NCBI GenBank assembly: GCA_041744575.1
Contig: JBGTKP010000024.1
Location: 1-64,000, forward strand
Direction: 5' to 3'
DNA length: 64,000 nt
From: JTS-RE37 sp041744575
GTDB lineage: Bacteria; Bacteroidota; Bacteroidia; Flavobacteriales; Flavobacteriaceae
Both the position numbers and the translations under genes were made by a program. The notes under the pieces were generated by a model, which worked only from the letters and a program-made list of their open reading frames with translations, did no database searches and had not been told where the DNA came from. Shown one piece after another: positions 46,071 to 54,709 of the stretch. Position 1 is the stretch's first letter. Each line of letters opens with the position of its first letter.

Positions 46071-46188
46071 AGAGGAAGGATTTGACTGATTGCAACCTCT
46101 TGACCTGGCAGACATTTCCTGTATGAACAGCAGAAATTAGGCCCGGCAAAAAATGCTAAAGCAGTTTTCTCCGCTTATTCCGGAACTG
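46071..46188 (+). ncRNA. SAM-II-like riboswitch candidate in the metK leader
   Basis: A pseudoknot can be drawn. P1 pairs AGAGG (46071-46075) with CCTCT (46096-46100). Its loop contains GATTTGACTGATTGCAA, which resembles the SAM-II loop consensus with GATTT near the start and TTGCAA at the end. Loop bases ACTG (46085-46088) can pair with CAGT (46162-46165), just after the conserved-looking GCTAAA (46155-46160). The same CAGT can pair instead with ACTG at 46185-46188, extended by TCCG/CGGA (46170-46173 with 46181-46184), giving a competing hairpin. I could not complete the second pseudoknot helix segment (P2a), and the spacing between P1 and GCTAAA is long, so this is a candidate. Confidence 0.55.
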
Positions 46189-46243
46189 TCGGCATACTGG
46201 AAATCATCCAAAGTGACCCTTCCTCGTTAAAATATAATCTTAA

Positions 46244-47500
46244 ATGGCATATTTATTTACGTCGGAATCGGTTAGTGAAGGCCATCCTGATAAAATTGCG
46301 GATCAGATAAGCGACGCTTTGCTCGATAACTTTCTGGCATTCGACCCGGAGAGCAAGGTAGCATGTGAAACGCTGGTCACAACAGGCCAGGTTGTCCTGG
46401 CCGGGGAAGTTAAAAGTCAGACCTACGTAGACCTGCAGCAAATTGCAAGAGAAGTGATCAATTCCATTGGCTATACCAAAGGAGAATATCAGTTCAGCGG
46501 AGATTCCTGCGGGATTATTTCACTGATTCACGAGCAGTCCAAGGATATTAACCAGGGAGTGGACAGGGGTTCCAAGGAACAGCAGGGGGCCGGAGACCAG
46601 GGGATGATGTTCGGTTATGCTACCAGGGAAACAGAAAATTATATGCCGCTGGCCCTGGATATTTCAAATAAAATACTGATACAACTGGCCTCGGAAAGAC
46701 GAAAGAACGAAGCGATGAATTACCTCAGGCCCGACGCCAAAGCGCAGGTGACGATCGAGTATTCGGATGACAATACGCCTCAGCGTATAGATACCATCGT
46801 TGTTTCGACCCAGCATGATGATTTTGACAAGGACGATGAGCGGATGCTGGCCCGGATCAAAAAGGATATCATCCATATCCTGATACCACTCGTGAAAGAC
46901 CAATTACCCGAAGCCATCAGGAAGCTCTTCAATGACCAGATAAAGTACTATATCAATCCTACAGGCAAATTTGTTATTGGTGGCCCTCATGGGGATACAG
47001 GCCTCACCGGAAGAAAAATTATTGTGGATACCTATGGGGGCAAGGGTGCCCATGGCGGTGGCGCATTCAGCGGGAAGGACCCAAGTAAAGTAGACAGGAG
47101 CGGGGCCTATGCGGCTAGGCATGCCGCCAAGAATCTGGTGGCAGCGGGTGTCGCAGATGAGATCCTTGTGCAGTTGAGTTATGCCATCGGCATGGTAGAA
47201 CCAACTTCCATTTTCGTTGAAACCTATGGTACCTCCAAAGTGGACATTGCTGATAGTGAAATTGCCAGGAAAGTCACAGAACTATTTGATATGCGACCCT
47301 TCGCGATCGAAGAACGACTTAAACTTAGAAACCCGATTTATCTGGAATCTGCTGCCTATGGTCATATGGGGAAAGAACCAAGAATGGTTACCAAGGTATT
47401 TGAATCTCCATATAATGGCAGGATTGAACGGGAGGTGGAGTTATTCACCTGGGAAAAACTGGATATGATCGATGCTGTCAAGGCCGCATTCAATCTATAA
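46244..47500 (+). CDS. metK: S-adenosylmethionine synthetase
   Basis: Makes SAM from methionine and ATP. The 418-residue protein has FTSESVSEGHPDKIADQISDA-type N-terminus (methionine/ATP site), GAGDQGMMFGYAT, and GGGAFSGKDPSKVDRSGAYA (phosphate-binding P-loop-like motif). It stands alone on a long structured leader that may be a SAM sensor, which would close a feedback loop on the enzyme's own product. Confidence 0.98.
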   Translation: MAYLFTSESVSEGHPDKIADQISDALLDNFLAFDPESKVACETLVTTGQVVLAGEVKSQTYVDLQQIAREVINSIGYTKGEYQFSGDSCGIISLIHEQSKDINQGVDRGSKEQQGAGDQGMMFGYATRETENYMPLALDISNKILIQLASERRKNEAMNYLRPDAKAQVTIEYSDDNTPQRIDTIVVSTQHDDFDKDDERMLARIKKDIIHILIPLVKDQLPEAIRKLFNDQIKYYINPTGKFVIGGPHGDTGLTGRKIIVDTYGGKGAHGGGAFSGKDPSKVDRSGAYAARHAAKNLVAAGVADEILVQLSYAIGMVEPTSIFVETYGTSKVDIADSEIARKVTELFDMRPFAIEERLKLRNPIYLESAAYGHMGKEPRMVTKVFESPYNGRIEREVELFTWEKLDMIDAVKAAFNL

Positions 47501-47539
47501 TTTTTTATAAAAGATTAGGAAATTCCATTTTTCAGTACC

Positions 47540-47547
47540 TATATTTG
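47540..47547 (+). promoter_or_regulatory. TAnnTTTG -7 box before the metY riboswitch
   Basis: TATATTTG, perfect match to the -7 consensus, 30 bases upstream of the riboswitch P1 helix. Confidence 0.55.
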
Positions 47548-47577
47548 CAGAAGTCAAGTTCAAACACTTATTGTCTG

Positions 47578-47693
47578 GTTATCAAGAAAGGCGGAGGGAA
47601 TAGACCCTGTGAAGCCTTAGCAACCCTTTGAACCAATTTTCGAAGAAGGTGCTACATTCTATCCCCCGACTGTCACCGCGGTGGACAGATAAC
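47578..47693 (+). ncRNA. SAM-I (S-box) riboswitch before metY
   Basis: Closed by P1 GTTATC/GATAAC. Conserved S-box core elements appear in order: TATCAAGAAAGGCGGAGGGA (P1/P2 with the kink-turn region), GACCCTGTGAAGCCTTAGCAACC, AAGGTGCTACATTCTATCC (P3-P4 junction) and GGACAGATAAC. It should bind SAM and reduce metY expression when SAM is abundant. The roughly 210 bases downstream include a hairpin (TTCCCTGG/CCAGGGAA, 47773-47796) that may belong to the expression platform, but its T-run is not convincing, so whether control is at transcription or translation is open. Confidence 0.93.
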
Positions 47694-47904
47694 ACATTAG
47701 ATTACTTTCGTAATTTACTTTCTTCATAACTTTTAAAAACAACTGAATGCGAGGCTCGCTTTCTTGTGTTTGTTCCCTGGTTTTTAGTCCAGGGAAACGA
47801 GCAATACCCTGAAAATTCTAGTCCATTCAGAGTGTCAGCTTGTAAGGACTTTGAGAAAAGAAATTAATCCGGTATTCTTAAGGAATACCCTAATATCAAC
47901 CAGT

Positions 47905-49197
47905 ATGAGTGACTTACATTTTTCTACCAACGCCCTTCACGCAGGGCATGACACACACCTGAATGCGGGAACCCGTGCCGTTCCCATCTATCAGAGCACC
48001 GCGTATGTATTCAATAATTCCGACCATGCAGCGAATCTTTTTTCCCTTGCTGAGTTCGGAAATATCTACAGCCGGATCAACAATCCCACCAATGACATTC
48101 TTGAACAGAGGCTGGCTGTCCTCGAAGGAGGAATCGCATCAGTAGTTACTGCCTCCGGTACCGCAGCCTTGAATGCCACCTTACTGGTATTGTTGAGGTC
48201 TGGTGACCACATTGTCTCGAGCAACAGTCTCTATGGCGGGACCTATAATCTGTTCAATGTAACGCTTCCCAGGCTGGGGATCACCACCACTTTTGTAGAT
48301 CCTTCAGATCCTGCCAATTTTGGTAAGGCAGTTCGCGAAAATACGAGAGTCATCTTTGCGGAGTCACTCGGGAATCCCAAACTTGACGTCCTGGATCTGC
48401 AAGCGATCGCAGACGAAGCAAAGGCGGCCAAAATTCCATTCATTGTAGACAATACGGTGCCGACACCTGCGCTGCTAAGACCCATTGAATATGGTGCAAA
48501 CATTGTTATCCACTCGTTAACCAAGTACATAAACGGAAATGGAACCGCACTTGGCGGGGCTATTATTGATGCCGGTACTTTTGATTGGGCCAATGGAAAA
48601 TTTCCGGAGTTTACAGAACCATCACCGGGATATCACGGGCTGGTCTACCATGAAGCCCTGGGCCCCGCTGCATTTATAGCCAAGGCCCGTATTGAAGGAC
48701 TCAGGGATCACGGAGGGTGTCTGAGCCCCTTTAACGCCTTCCAGATCATACAAGGACTTGAAACCCTTGAGATCCGCATGAAAAGGCACAGTGAAAGTGC
48801 CATGGCGCTCGCACTCTGGTTAAAGCAACAAAAACAGGTCAGCTGGGTCAATTATCCCGGGCTGAAGGACAGTCCTTATGCAAGCCTTGCGGCCAAATAT
48901 TTACCAAAGGGTCAAAGCAGCCTGGTAACCTTTGGCGTAAAAGGCGGCTTTGAAGCAGCTAAAAAGGTCGCGGATGATACAAAACTTTTTTCCCTGCTCG
49001 CCAATATTGGCGACACAAAATCGCTGATTATCCACCCGGCAAGCACCACACACCAGCAACTGGACGATGCTTCTCAGGAAGCAACAGGGGTAACCAAAGA
49101 CCTCATCAGGATTTCGGTTGGTCTGGAAGACCTGGAAGATCTGAAGGCAGATCTCGGAGGGGTGTTTGCAACGCTCGACACTTCAGTAATGGCTTAA
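47905..49197 (+). CDS. metY: O-acetylhomoserine sulfhydrylase (aminocarboxypropyltransferase)
   Basis: Combines O-acetylhomoserine with sulfide to give homocysteine. The 430-residue PLP enzyme of the Cys/Met metabolism family has FSTNALHAGHD at the start, the SRINNPTNDILEQRLAVLEGG segment, and the PLP lysine in VIHSLTKYINGNGTALGG. The length and the long C-terminal region (IGDTKSLIIHPASTTHQQL) fit MetY. The ATG is preferred over one 18 codons upstream because MSDLHFSTNALHAGHD aligns with homologues. Regulated by the upstream SAM-I riboswitch. Confidence 0.95.
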   Translation: MSDLHFSTNALHAGHDTHLNAGTRAVPIYQSTAYVFNNSDHAANLFSLAEFGNIYSRINNPTNDILEQRLAVLEGGIASVVTASGTAALNATLLVLLRSGDHIVSSNSLYGGTYNLFNVTLPRLGITTTFVDPSDPANFGKAVRENTRVIFAESLGNPKLDVLDLQAIADEAKAAKIPFIVDNTVPTPALLRPIEYGANIVIHSLTKYINGNGTALGGAIIDAGTFDWANGKFPEFTEPSPGYHGLVYHEALGPAAFIAKARIEGLRDHGGCLSPFNAFQIIQGLETLEIRMKRHSESAMALALWLKQQKQVSWVNYPGLKDSPYASLAAKYLPKGQSSLVTFGVKGGFEAAKKVADDTKLFSLLANIGDTKSLIIHPASTTHQQLDDASQEATGVTKDLIRISVGLEDLEDLKADLGGVFATLDTSVMA

Positions 49198-49276
49198 TTT
49201 ATAGGACCTGGCAGGTTTTTCTTTCATCTGGATTTTAAGATAACAGGAAAATTGGTCAGGTCTTAGTATGTGATCT

Positions 49277-52200
49277 ATGCTCTATCATCTAAAGATACCC
49301 GGTTATACCACCTTTAACGGCAGCACACAGGACATCCGGCTGTCGTACGAAGTTTTTGGAAAAGAACTTCATTCTGCGCCGGTGGTACTGGTGAACCATG
49401 CCCTTACAGGCAACTCGAAGGTTACGGGTCCGGATGGCTGGTGGTCTTCCCTTATTGGTGACGGGTTGTGTATTGATACTACCAGATACACCGTGATGGC
49501 CTTTAATATTCCGGGGAATGGTTATGACGGATTTGTCATAGAAAACTATAAGGACTTTGTGGCCGGAGACATTGCCCGTATTTTCATTCTGGGATTGCGG
49601 CAACTGGAAATTGACCGCTTATACGCCGTAATAGGTGGATCTTTGGGCGGAGGAATTGCCTGGGAAATGGCGGCCCTCAACCCCGGGCTCATTCAGCATC
49701 TGATCCCTGTAGCCTCTGACTGGAAATCGACAGATTGGCTTATAGCCAATTGTCAGATCCAGGAACAATTTCTGGTGAATTCAAGAAATCCTGTTCATGA
49801 CGCACGTATGCATGCCATGCTGTGCTACCGTACTCCTGAATCTTTTAAGGAACGCTTTAAGCGCAGTACGAATGCCGAGTTACAGGTTTTTAATGTGGAG
49901 AGCTGGCTCATGCATCACGGAAAAAAATTACAGGAGCGATTTCAGCTTTCCGCCTATAAACTCACCAACCAGCTCTTAAAGACCATAGACATTACCAGAA
50001 ATGGGGAAGAGGCTTTCAGTTTTCTGAGAGAAAGTGATACAAGAATCCATATCATCGGCGTGGATTCCGACCTGTTCTTTACCGCCAAAGAGAATAAGGA
50101 AACCTTTAAACAGTTAGCCCAGGTGAACAGCAATGTAACCTATGGCGAAATACATTCTATGCATGGCCATGATTCCTTCCTGATCGAGTTTGAGCAGATG
50201 CAACAATTATTGAAAGGCATATTTGATACCAACGGAGTAACAGAACGCCTGAAAATACTGAAGTTCGGCGGGCGTTCCCTGGCAAACGGCGAAGGATTGG
50301 AACGGGTGCTGAATATCATTGCTTCGAGAGCAGGAAAGACAGATAATATCGCTGTCGTGGTCTCGGCGAGAGAAGATGCGACCGATCAATTGTTAAGGAT
50401 CCTGGAGGACGCAGCCAGCGGTAAGGCATACCAGAAGGAATTTGAGGCTTTTGAAAAATACCAGCGGCATACTTTTAAGAATGTCAACCTGTCTCAGGAA
50501 TTCCGGGAACTGGTGCAGTTGTTCGAAGGCGTCAGTTTATTGGGAGATTACAGTGACAAGGTGAAAGACCAGGTCCTCGCATATGGGGAGCTGATTTCCG
50601 CCAAGTTGATTTCCAAACTTCTTATTGGAAAAGGGGTGAATGCGCACCTGCTTGATACCCGGAAATTGATCAAAACAGATGCCGGCTTTGGTAACGCACA
50701 GGTCCTGGAGGCCATATCAAAGGAAAACGTAATTCGCGCCTTCGGTAATTTGCCATCGGACGCCGTCCCGGTTTTCACAGGATATATTGGATCCAATATG
50801 GCCAATGAAACTACCACCCTTGGTCGCAACGGCAGCAATTATACCGCCGCCTTAATCGCCAATTTCCTCGACGCAGAGGAATTGCAGAATTTTACCCACG
50901 TGGATGGTATTTTTACGGCGAATCCGGAATTAGTGCCAGAAGCACAGCGCATTTCCAACCTCTCTTACGGCGAAGCCAATGAGCTGGCAAATTTTGGGGC
51001 CAACATCCTTCATGCCAAGACCATTATTCCTTTAATTGAGAAGAACATTCCGCTCCGGATCATGAATACTTTTAATGAAGACAATAAAGGCACGTTGATC
51101 AGCGCTCTTACCAGCGAGGAAGGTATCAAATCCTTATCTGTCATTGAAAATGAATCCCTTATAAATATTGAGGGCAGGGGCCTCCTGGGAAAAGTAGGAG
51201 TTGATGCCCGTATTTTCAGGGTCCTCGGTCAGAATGATATCAATGTAGGGATTATTTCACAGGGTTCGTCGGAACGTGGGATTGGCCTTATCGTGGAGGC
51301 CTCCAAGGCAGAAAAAGCGAAGTCGGCCCTGGAAATCGAATTTCACGAAGATTTCCGGTCTCAGGACATGACTGCTATCACCATTATACACGATGTTTCT
51401 GTCATTTCCATTGTGGGACAGGACCTAAGTACCTTTCACAAGCCTTACAACGCTTTGATCAAGAACCAGATTGTCCCGCTTCTCTTCAATAATACGATCT
51501 CGGGAAAGAATGTAAGTCTGGTTGTTAAGAAGCGAGACTTGCACAAGGCGCTCAACGTCATGCATGGGCAGATTTTTGGTATCAGCAAGAAGGTAAATCT
51601 TGCTATTTTCGGGCATGGGAACGTCGGAGGCACCTTAATTGATCAGATCCTGGGATCGTCAAAAAGCATTGAGAAACGAAAGGGGGTATTGGTGAATATT
51701 TTTGCCCTGGCCAATTCCAGGAAAGTCCTCCTAAATAAAAACGGGCTTCCAAAACACTGGAAAAAGGCTATTTCGGAACAAGGGGCTGCTTATACACTTG
51801 ATGACATATTCAGGTATGCAACAACTCACCATTTGGAAAACCTGATCGCGGTTGACAATACGGCCAGCGGAGATTTTGTTTCCCATTATTCCGAATTTGT
51901 TGAGAATGGATTTGATCTGGTTTCTTCGAATAAAATTGCGAATACCCTGGGCTTTGATTTTTACCGGCAACTCCGGGAGGAATTGAATAAAAAACAAAAA
52001 ACCTACCTCTATGAAACCAATGTGGGAGCAGGCCTGCCACTTATTGATACTATTAAATTGTTGCATCTGTCCGGCGAGAATATAACACGTATCAAAGGTG
52101 TTTTTTCCGGATCCCTGAGTTATATTTTCAACACCTTTTCTGAAACAGAAACCCCTTTTTCCGAAGTCCTGAGGGATGCGGTGCGCCTTGGTTTTACCGA

Positions 52201-52663
52201 GCCGGACCCGCGGGAGGATCTGTCGGGTAATGATGTAGGCAGGAAATTGCTGATACTGGCCAGAGAACTCGACCTGCGAAATGAGTTTTCAGATATTGTT
52301 ATAGAAAATCTGATCCCGGAATCATTGCGGAAAGGCAAAGTATCGGATTTTATGGATCATCTGGATATTTTGGATGACACTTTTTACGAGATAAAGAAAA
52401 ACCAGGAAGAAGGACATGTGCTCCGATATATCGGAGATCTGCATGGAGATCTTCAAAAAGAAAAGGGGATTCTCGACGTCGCACTTGTATCTGTTCCCCG
52501 TGAAAGTGCCCTCGGACAAGTGAAGGGATCCGACTCCATTATCGAAATCTATACCGAATCTTATGGCAGGCAGCCTCTGGTAATACAGGGAGCAGGTGCG
52601 GGCGCGTCTGTAACCGCAAGGGGAGTATTCGGGGATATTCTAAGAATCGCGGAAAAGGGATGA
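49277..52663 (+). CDS. thrA: Trifunctional homoserine O-acetyltransferase - aspartate kinase - homoserine dehydrogenase fusion
   Basis: A 1128-residue chain with three catalytic parts. Residues 1 to about 318 are a MetX-like alpha/beta hydrolase, with Ser122 in IGGSLGGG, Asp263 or 265 in GVDSDLFF and His298 in HGHDSFL. Residues about 325-770 are an aspartate kinase plus ACT domains (KFGGRSLANGEG, TTTLGRNGSNYTAAL, HVDGIFTANPELV). Residues about 775-1128 are a homoserine dehydrogenase (FGHGNVGG, VDNTASGDF, YETNVGAGLPLI, KGVFSGSLSYIFN). Together these catalyse aspartate phosphorylation, aspartate-semialdehyde reduction and homoserine acetylation. Note arginine at position 333 where aspartokinases have threonine in KFGGTS. 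The frame is intact throughout. Confidence 0.95.
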   Translation: MLYHLKIPGYTTFNGSTQDIRLSYEVFGKELHSAPVVLVNHALTGNSKVTGPDGWWSSLIGDGLCIDTTRYTVMAFNIPGNGYDGFVIENYKDFVAGDIARIFILGLRQLEIDRLYAVIGGSLGGGIAWEMAALNPGLIQHLIPVASDWKSTDWLIANCQIQEQFLVNSRNPVHDARMHAMLCYRTPESFKERFKRSTNAELQVFNVESWLMHHGKKLQERFQLSAYKLTNQLLKTIDITRNGEEAFSFLRESDTRIHIIGVDSDLFFTAKENKETFKQLAQVNSNVTYGEIHSMHGHDSFLIEFEQMQQLLKGIFDTNGVTERLKILKFGGRSLANGEGLERVLNIIASRAGKTDNIAVVVSAREDATDQLLRILEDAASGKAYQKEFEAFEKYQRHTFKNVNLSQEFRELVQLFEGVSLLGDYSDKVKDQVLAYGELISAKLISKLLIGKGVNAHLLDTRKLIKTDAGFGNAQVLEAISKENVIRAFGNLPSDAVPVFTGYIGSNMANETTTLGRNGSNYTAALIANFLDAEELQNFTHVDGIFTANPELVPEAQRISNLSYGEANELANFGANILHAKTIIPLIEKNIPLRIMNTFNEDNKGTLISALTSEEGIKSLSVIENESLINIEGRGLLGKVGVDARIFRVLGQNDINVGIISQGSSERGIGLIVEASKAEKAKSALEIEFHEDFRSQDMTAITIIHDVSVISIVGQDLSTFHKPYNALIKNQIVPLLFNNTISGKNVSLVVKKRDLHKALNVMHGQIFGISKKVNLAIFGHGNVGGTLIDQILGSSKSIEKRKGVLVNIFALANSRKVLLNKNGLPKHWKKAISEQGAAYTLDDIFRYATTHHLENLIAVDNTASGDFVSHYSEFVENGFDLVSSNKIANTLGFDFYRQLREELNKKQKTYLYETNVGAGLPLIDTIKLLHLSGENITRIKGVFSGSLSYIFNTFSETETPFSEVLRDAVRLGFTEPDPREDLSGNDVGRKLLILARELDLRNEFSDIVIENLIPESLRKGKVSDFMDHLDILDDTFYEIKKNQEEGHVLRYIGDLHGDLQKEKGILDVALVSVPRESALGQVKGSDSIIEIYTESYGRQPLVIQGAGAGASVTARGVFGDILRIAEKG

Positions 52664-52732
52664 ACAGCTGTGAGCATTGTTAAGACCTCACTGAAACAGA
52701 AGGACATTTTCCGGAATTATTGATTTAAAATT

Positions 52733-53935
52733 ATGCGTGAACAAAAAAATAAAGCGACCCCTCAGTTTGAAACGATGGCGATAAGGACCCAAATGGAAAG
52801 GTCGAATTTCAGGGAACACTCCAATCCGGTCTATCTGACCTCGAGTTTTGTCTTCGAGGATGCGGAAGATATGAGGGCATCATTTGCCGAAGAGAAAGAA
52901 GGCAATATTTACTCAAGGTATTCCAATCCCAACACTTCCGAACTTATTGAAAAGGTGTGCAAGATGGAAGGGGCAGAAGATGGTTTCGCTTTCGCGTCAG
53001 GAATGGCAGCCGTTTTCTCAACTTTTGCCGCCCTTCTCGAAAGCGGAGACCATATTGTCTCCTGCCGGAGTATTTTCGGATCGACACACAGCCTGCTCAG
53101 CCAATTTTTTCCAAAATGGCAGATCGGACACAGCTATTTCAGATTCGATCAGCCTGAAGCGGCAGAACAACTTATCACCCCGCGGACGAGGATGCTGTAT
53201 GTAGAATCTCCCACCAATCCGGGGGTGGATATCCTTGACCTCGAATTGTTGAGCGGGATCGCCAAAAGACACGGAATTTTGCTGGTGGTCGACAATTGCT
53301 TTGCCACCCCATATTTGCAACAACCCATAAGATTCGGCGCTGACCTCGTCATTCATTCGGCGACCAAACTGATGGACGGACAGGGTCGTGTTTTGGCCGG
53401 TTTGACTGTAGGCAACAAGGACCTGATAGACAAGATCTATCGATTTTCGAGGATTACCGGCCCATCCTTATCGCCTTTCAATGCCTGGCTGTTGTCAAAA
53501 AGTCTTGAAACCCTCGCGGTAAGAGTAGACAGGCACTGCAGCAACGCGCTTGCCCTCGCCGAATTTTTGGAAAAGGACCCGAGAGTATCCTGGGTTAAAT
53601 ATCCTTTTCTCAGATCCCATCCTCAATATGCGCTGGCAAGGAAGCAAATGAAATCGGGAGGTAGCGTTGTCGCCTTTGAGGTCCATGGCGGGGTTGATGC
53701 CGGCCGGAAATTCTTTGATGCCGTACAATTATTGTCACTTTCAGCCAATCTTGGGGATACCCGCAGCATTGTTACGCATCCTGCTTCCACTACGCATAGC
53801 AAACTTACCGAAAATGAGCGCCTGGAATCCGGTATTACAGACGGTATGATCCGGGTCTCTGTGGGTCTGGAACATATTTCAGATATCATAGCCGACATCC
53901 GGCAGGCCCTGGATCAATGCGGGCCGGACGAATAG
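52733..53935 (+). CDS. metZ: O-succinyl/O-acetylhomoserine sulfhydrylase (MetZ-type)
   Basis: A 400-residue PLP enzyme of the same family as metY but clearly a different branch (MetZ/MetB-like). It shows IYSRYSNPNTSELIEKVCKMEGAE, the PLP lysine in VIHSATKLMDGQGRVLAG, and GDTRSIVTHPASTTHSKL. In the presence of the acetyltransferase in the preceding gene, it probably also works with O-acetylhomoserine. It follows the fusion gene by 69 bases, so metY - fusion - metZ may form one SAM-controlled unit. Confidence 0.93.
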   Translation: MREQKNKATPQFETMAIRTQMERSNFREHSNPVYLTSSFVFEDAEDMRASFAEEKEGNIYSRYSNPNTSELIEKVCKMEGAEDGFAFASGMAAVFSTFAALLESGDHIVSCRSIFGSTHSLLSQFFPKWQIGHSYFRFDQPEAAEQLITPRTRMLYVESPTNPGVDILDLELLSGIAKRHGILLVVDNCFATPYLQQPIRFGADLVIHSATKLMDGQGRVLAGLTVGNKDLIDKIYRFSRITGPSLSPFNAWLLSKSLETLAVRVDRHCSNALALAEFLEKDPRVSWVKYPFLRSHPQYALARKQMKSGGSVVAFEVHGGVDAGRKFFDAVQLLSLSANLGDTRSIVTHPASTTHSKLTENERLESGITDGMIRVSVGLEHISDIIADIRQALDQCGPDE

Positions 53936-54081
53936 GGTCCATAAAGATCCAATGACCTGGCATTTGCTATTATAGGGGAATGGAATCGGGTGTTCCAATA
54001 AGCCTTCCGGAAGGTATGGAGTTGCGTTCCAGAAAACCTCGGGCCGGAAAGGAGCGTGTTAATTTTTACTATCTTCGCCCC

Positions 54082-54492
54082 ATGCTCTCCAAAAAGACCA
54101 AATACGGGCTGAAAGCACTGGCATATCTGGCAGTCCAGCCTAAAAACCAACCCGTCCAGATAGCGGAAATTTCAAAACACGAAAATATTTCACAGAAGTT
54201 CCTTGAAAGTATCCTGTTATCGCTGCGAAAAACCGGATTTTTAGGATCGAAAAAGGGCAAAGGCGGGGGTTATTATTTGATAAAACATCCCTCCGAAATC
54301 CCGATGACCGCCGTCATGCGCGTTTTAGAGGGACCAATCGCTATGGTTCCCTGTGTCAGTCTGAATTTTTATGAACAGTGCGCGGATTGTCCTGATGAAG
54401 CGACCTGTTCCGTCCATAGATTGATGTTACAGGTAAGGGACAGTGCCTTGGATGTCTATCGGACCACTACACTTCAGGATTTGTTGGTTTGA
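54082..54492 (+). CDS. Rrf2-family transcriptional regulator
   Basis: A 136-residue winged-helix regulator: YGLKALAYLA at the N-terminus, EISKHENISQKFLESILLSLRKTG recognition helix region, and KGKGGGYYLI wing. Three cysteines in PCVSLNFYEQCADCPDEATC lie where IscR-like members bind a [2Fe-2S] cluster, so it may sense Fe-S or sulfur status. It is upstream of cysH, and regulators of this type often control the adjacent sulfate-assimilation genes. The start is at the ATG after a TATCTTCG -7-like box (54070-54077). Confidence 0.9.
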   Translation: MLSKKTKYGLKALAYLAVQPKNQPVQIAEISKHENISQKFLESILLSLRKTGFLGSKKGKGGGYYLIKHPSEIPMTAVMRVLEGPIAMVPCVSLNFYEQCADCPDEATCSVHRLMLQVRDSALDVYRTTTLQDLLV

Positions 54493-54547
54493 ACGTGGAA
54501 AAACGGAAGCTTATCGACATTTTTATGCGAATCTGTTAACATTGGAT

Positions 54548-54555
54548 TATTTTTG
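54548..54555 (+). promoter_or_regulatory. TAnnTTTG -7 box before cysH
   Basis: TATTTTTG, 150 bases upstream of cysH. It implies a long leader containing the inverted repeat described separately. Confidence 0.45.
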
Positions 54556-54604
54556 TTGCGTAATTCGTAATGAAATTCAGATTTAATTTTTAATCTATAA
54601 AAAC

Positions 54605-54689
54605 CATAGAGTTAGAGTAATATTCGGGGTTTTTTAACGTATTTTATGGAGAATAAGTTTTAAATTTGAAAAGTCTACCAACTCTATAG
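54605..54689 (+). promoter_or_regulatory. inverted-repeat element in the cysH leader
   Basis: CATAGAGTTAG (54605-54615) and CCAACTCTATAG (54678-54689) are inverted copies of one another over about nine positions. They could be an RNA stem closing a 60-base loop or two binding sites. A related motif, AGTCTATAGACT, a perfect 12-base palindrome, lies before the sulfite reductase gene (55398-55409). The Rrf2 regulator upstream is a natural candidate binder. Confidence 0.35.
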
Positions 54690-54709
54690 GAGTAATAAAA
54701 TTAGTGCCT

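Noticed and set aside
47773..47796. TTCCCTGG/CCAGGGAA hairpin as a definite riboswitch terminator
   Set aside because: It is followed by AACGAGC rather than a U-tract, so I note it only as a possible part of the expression platform.
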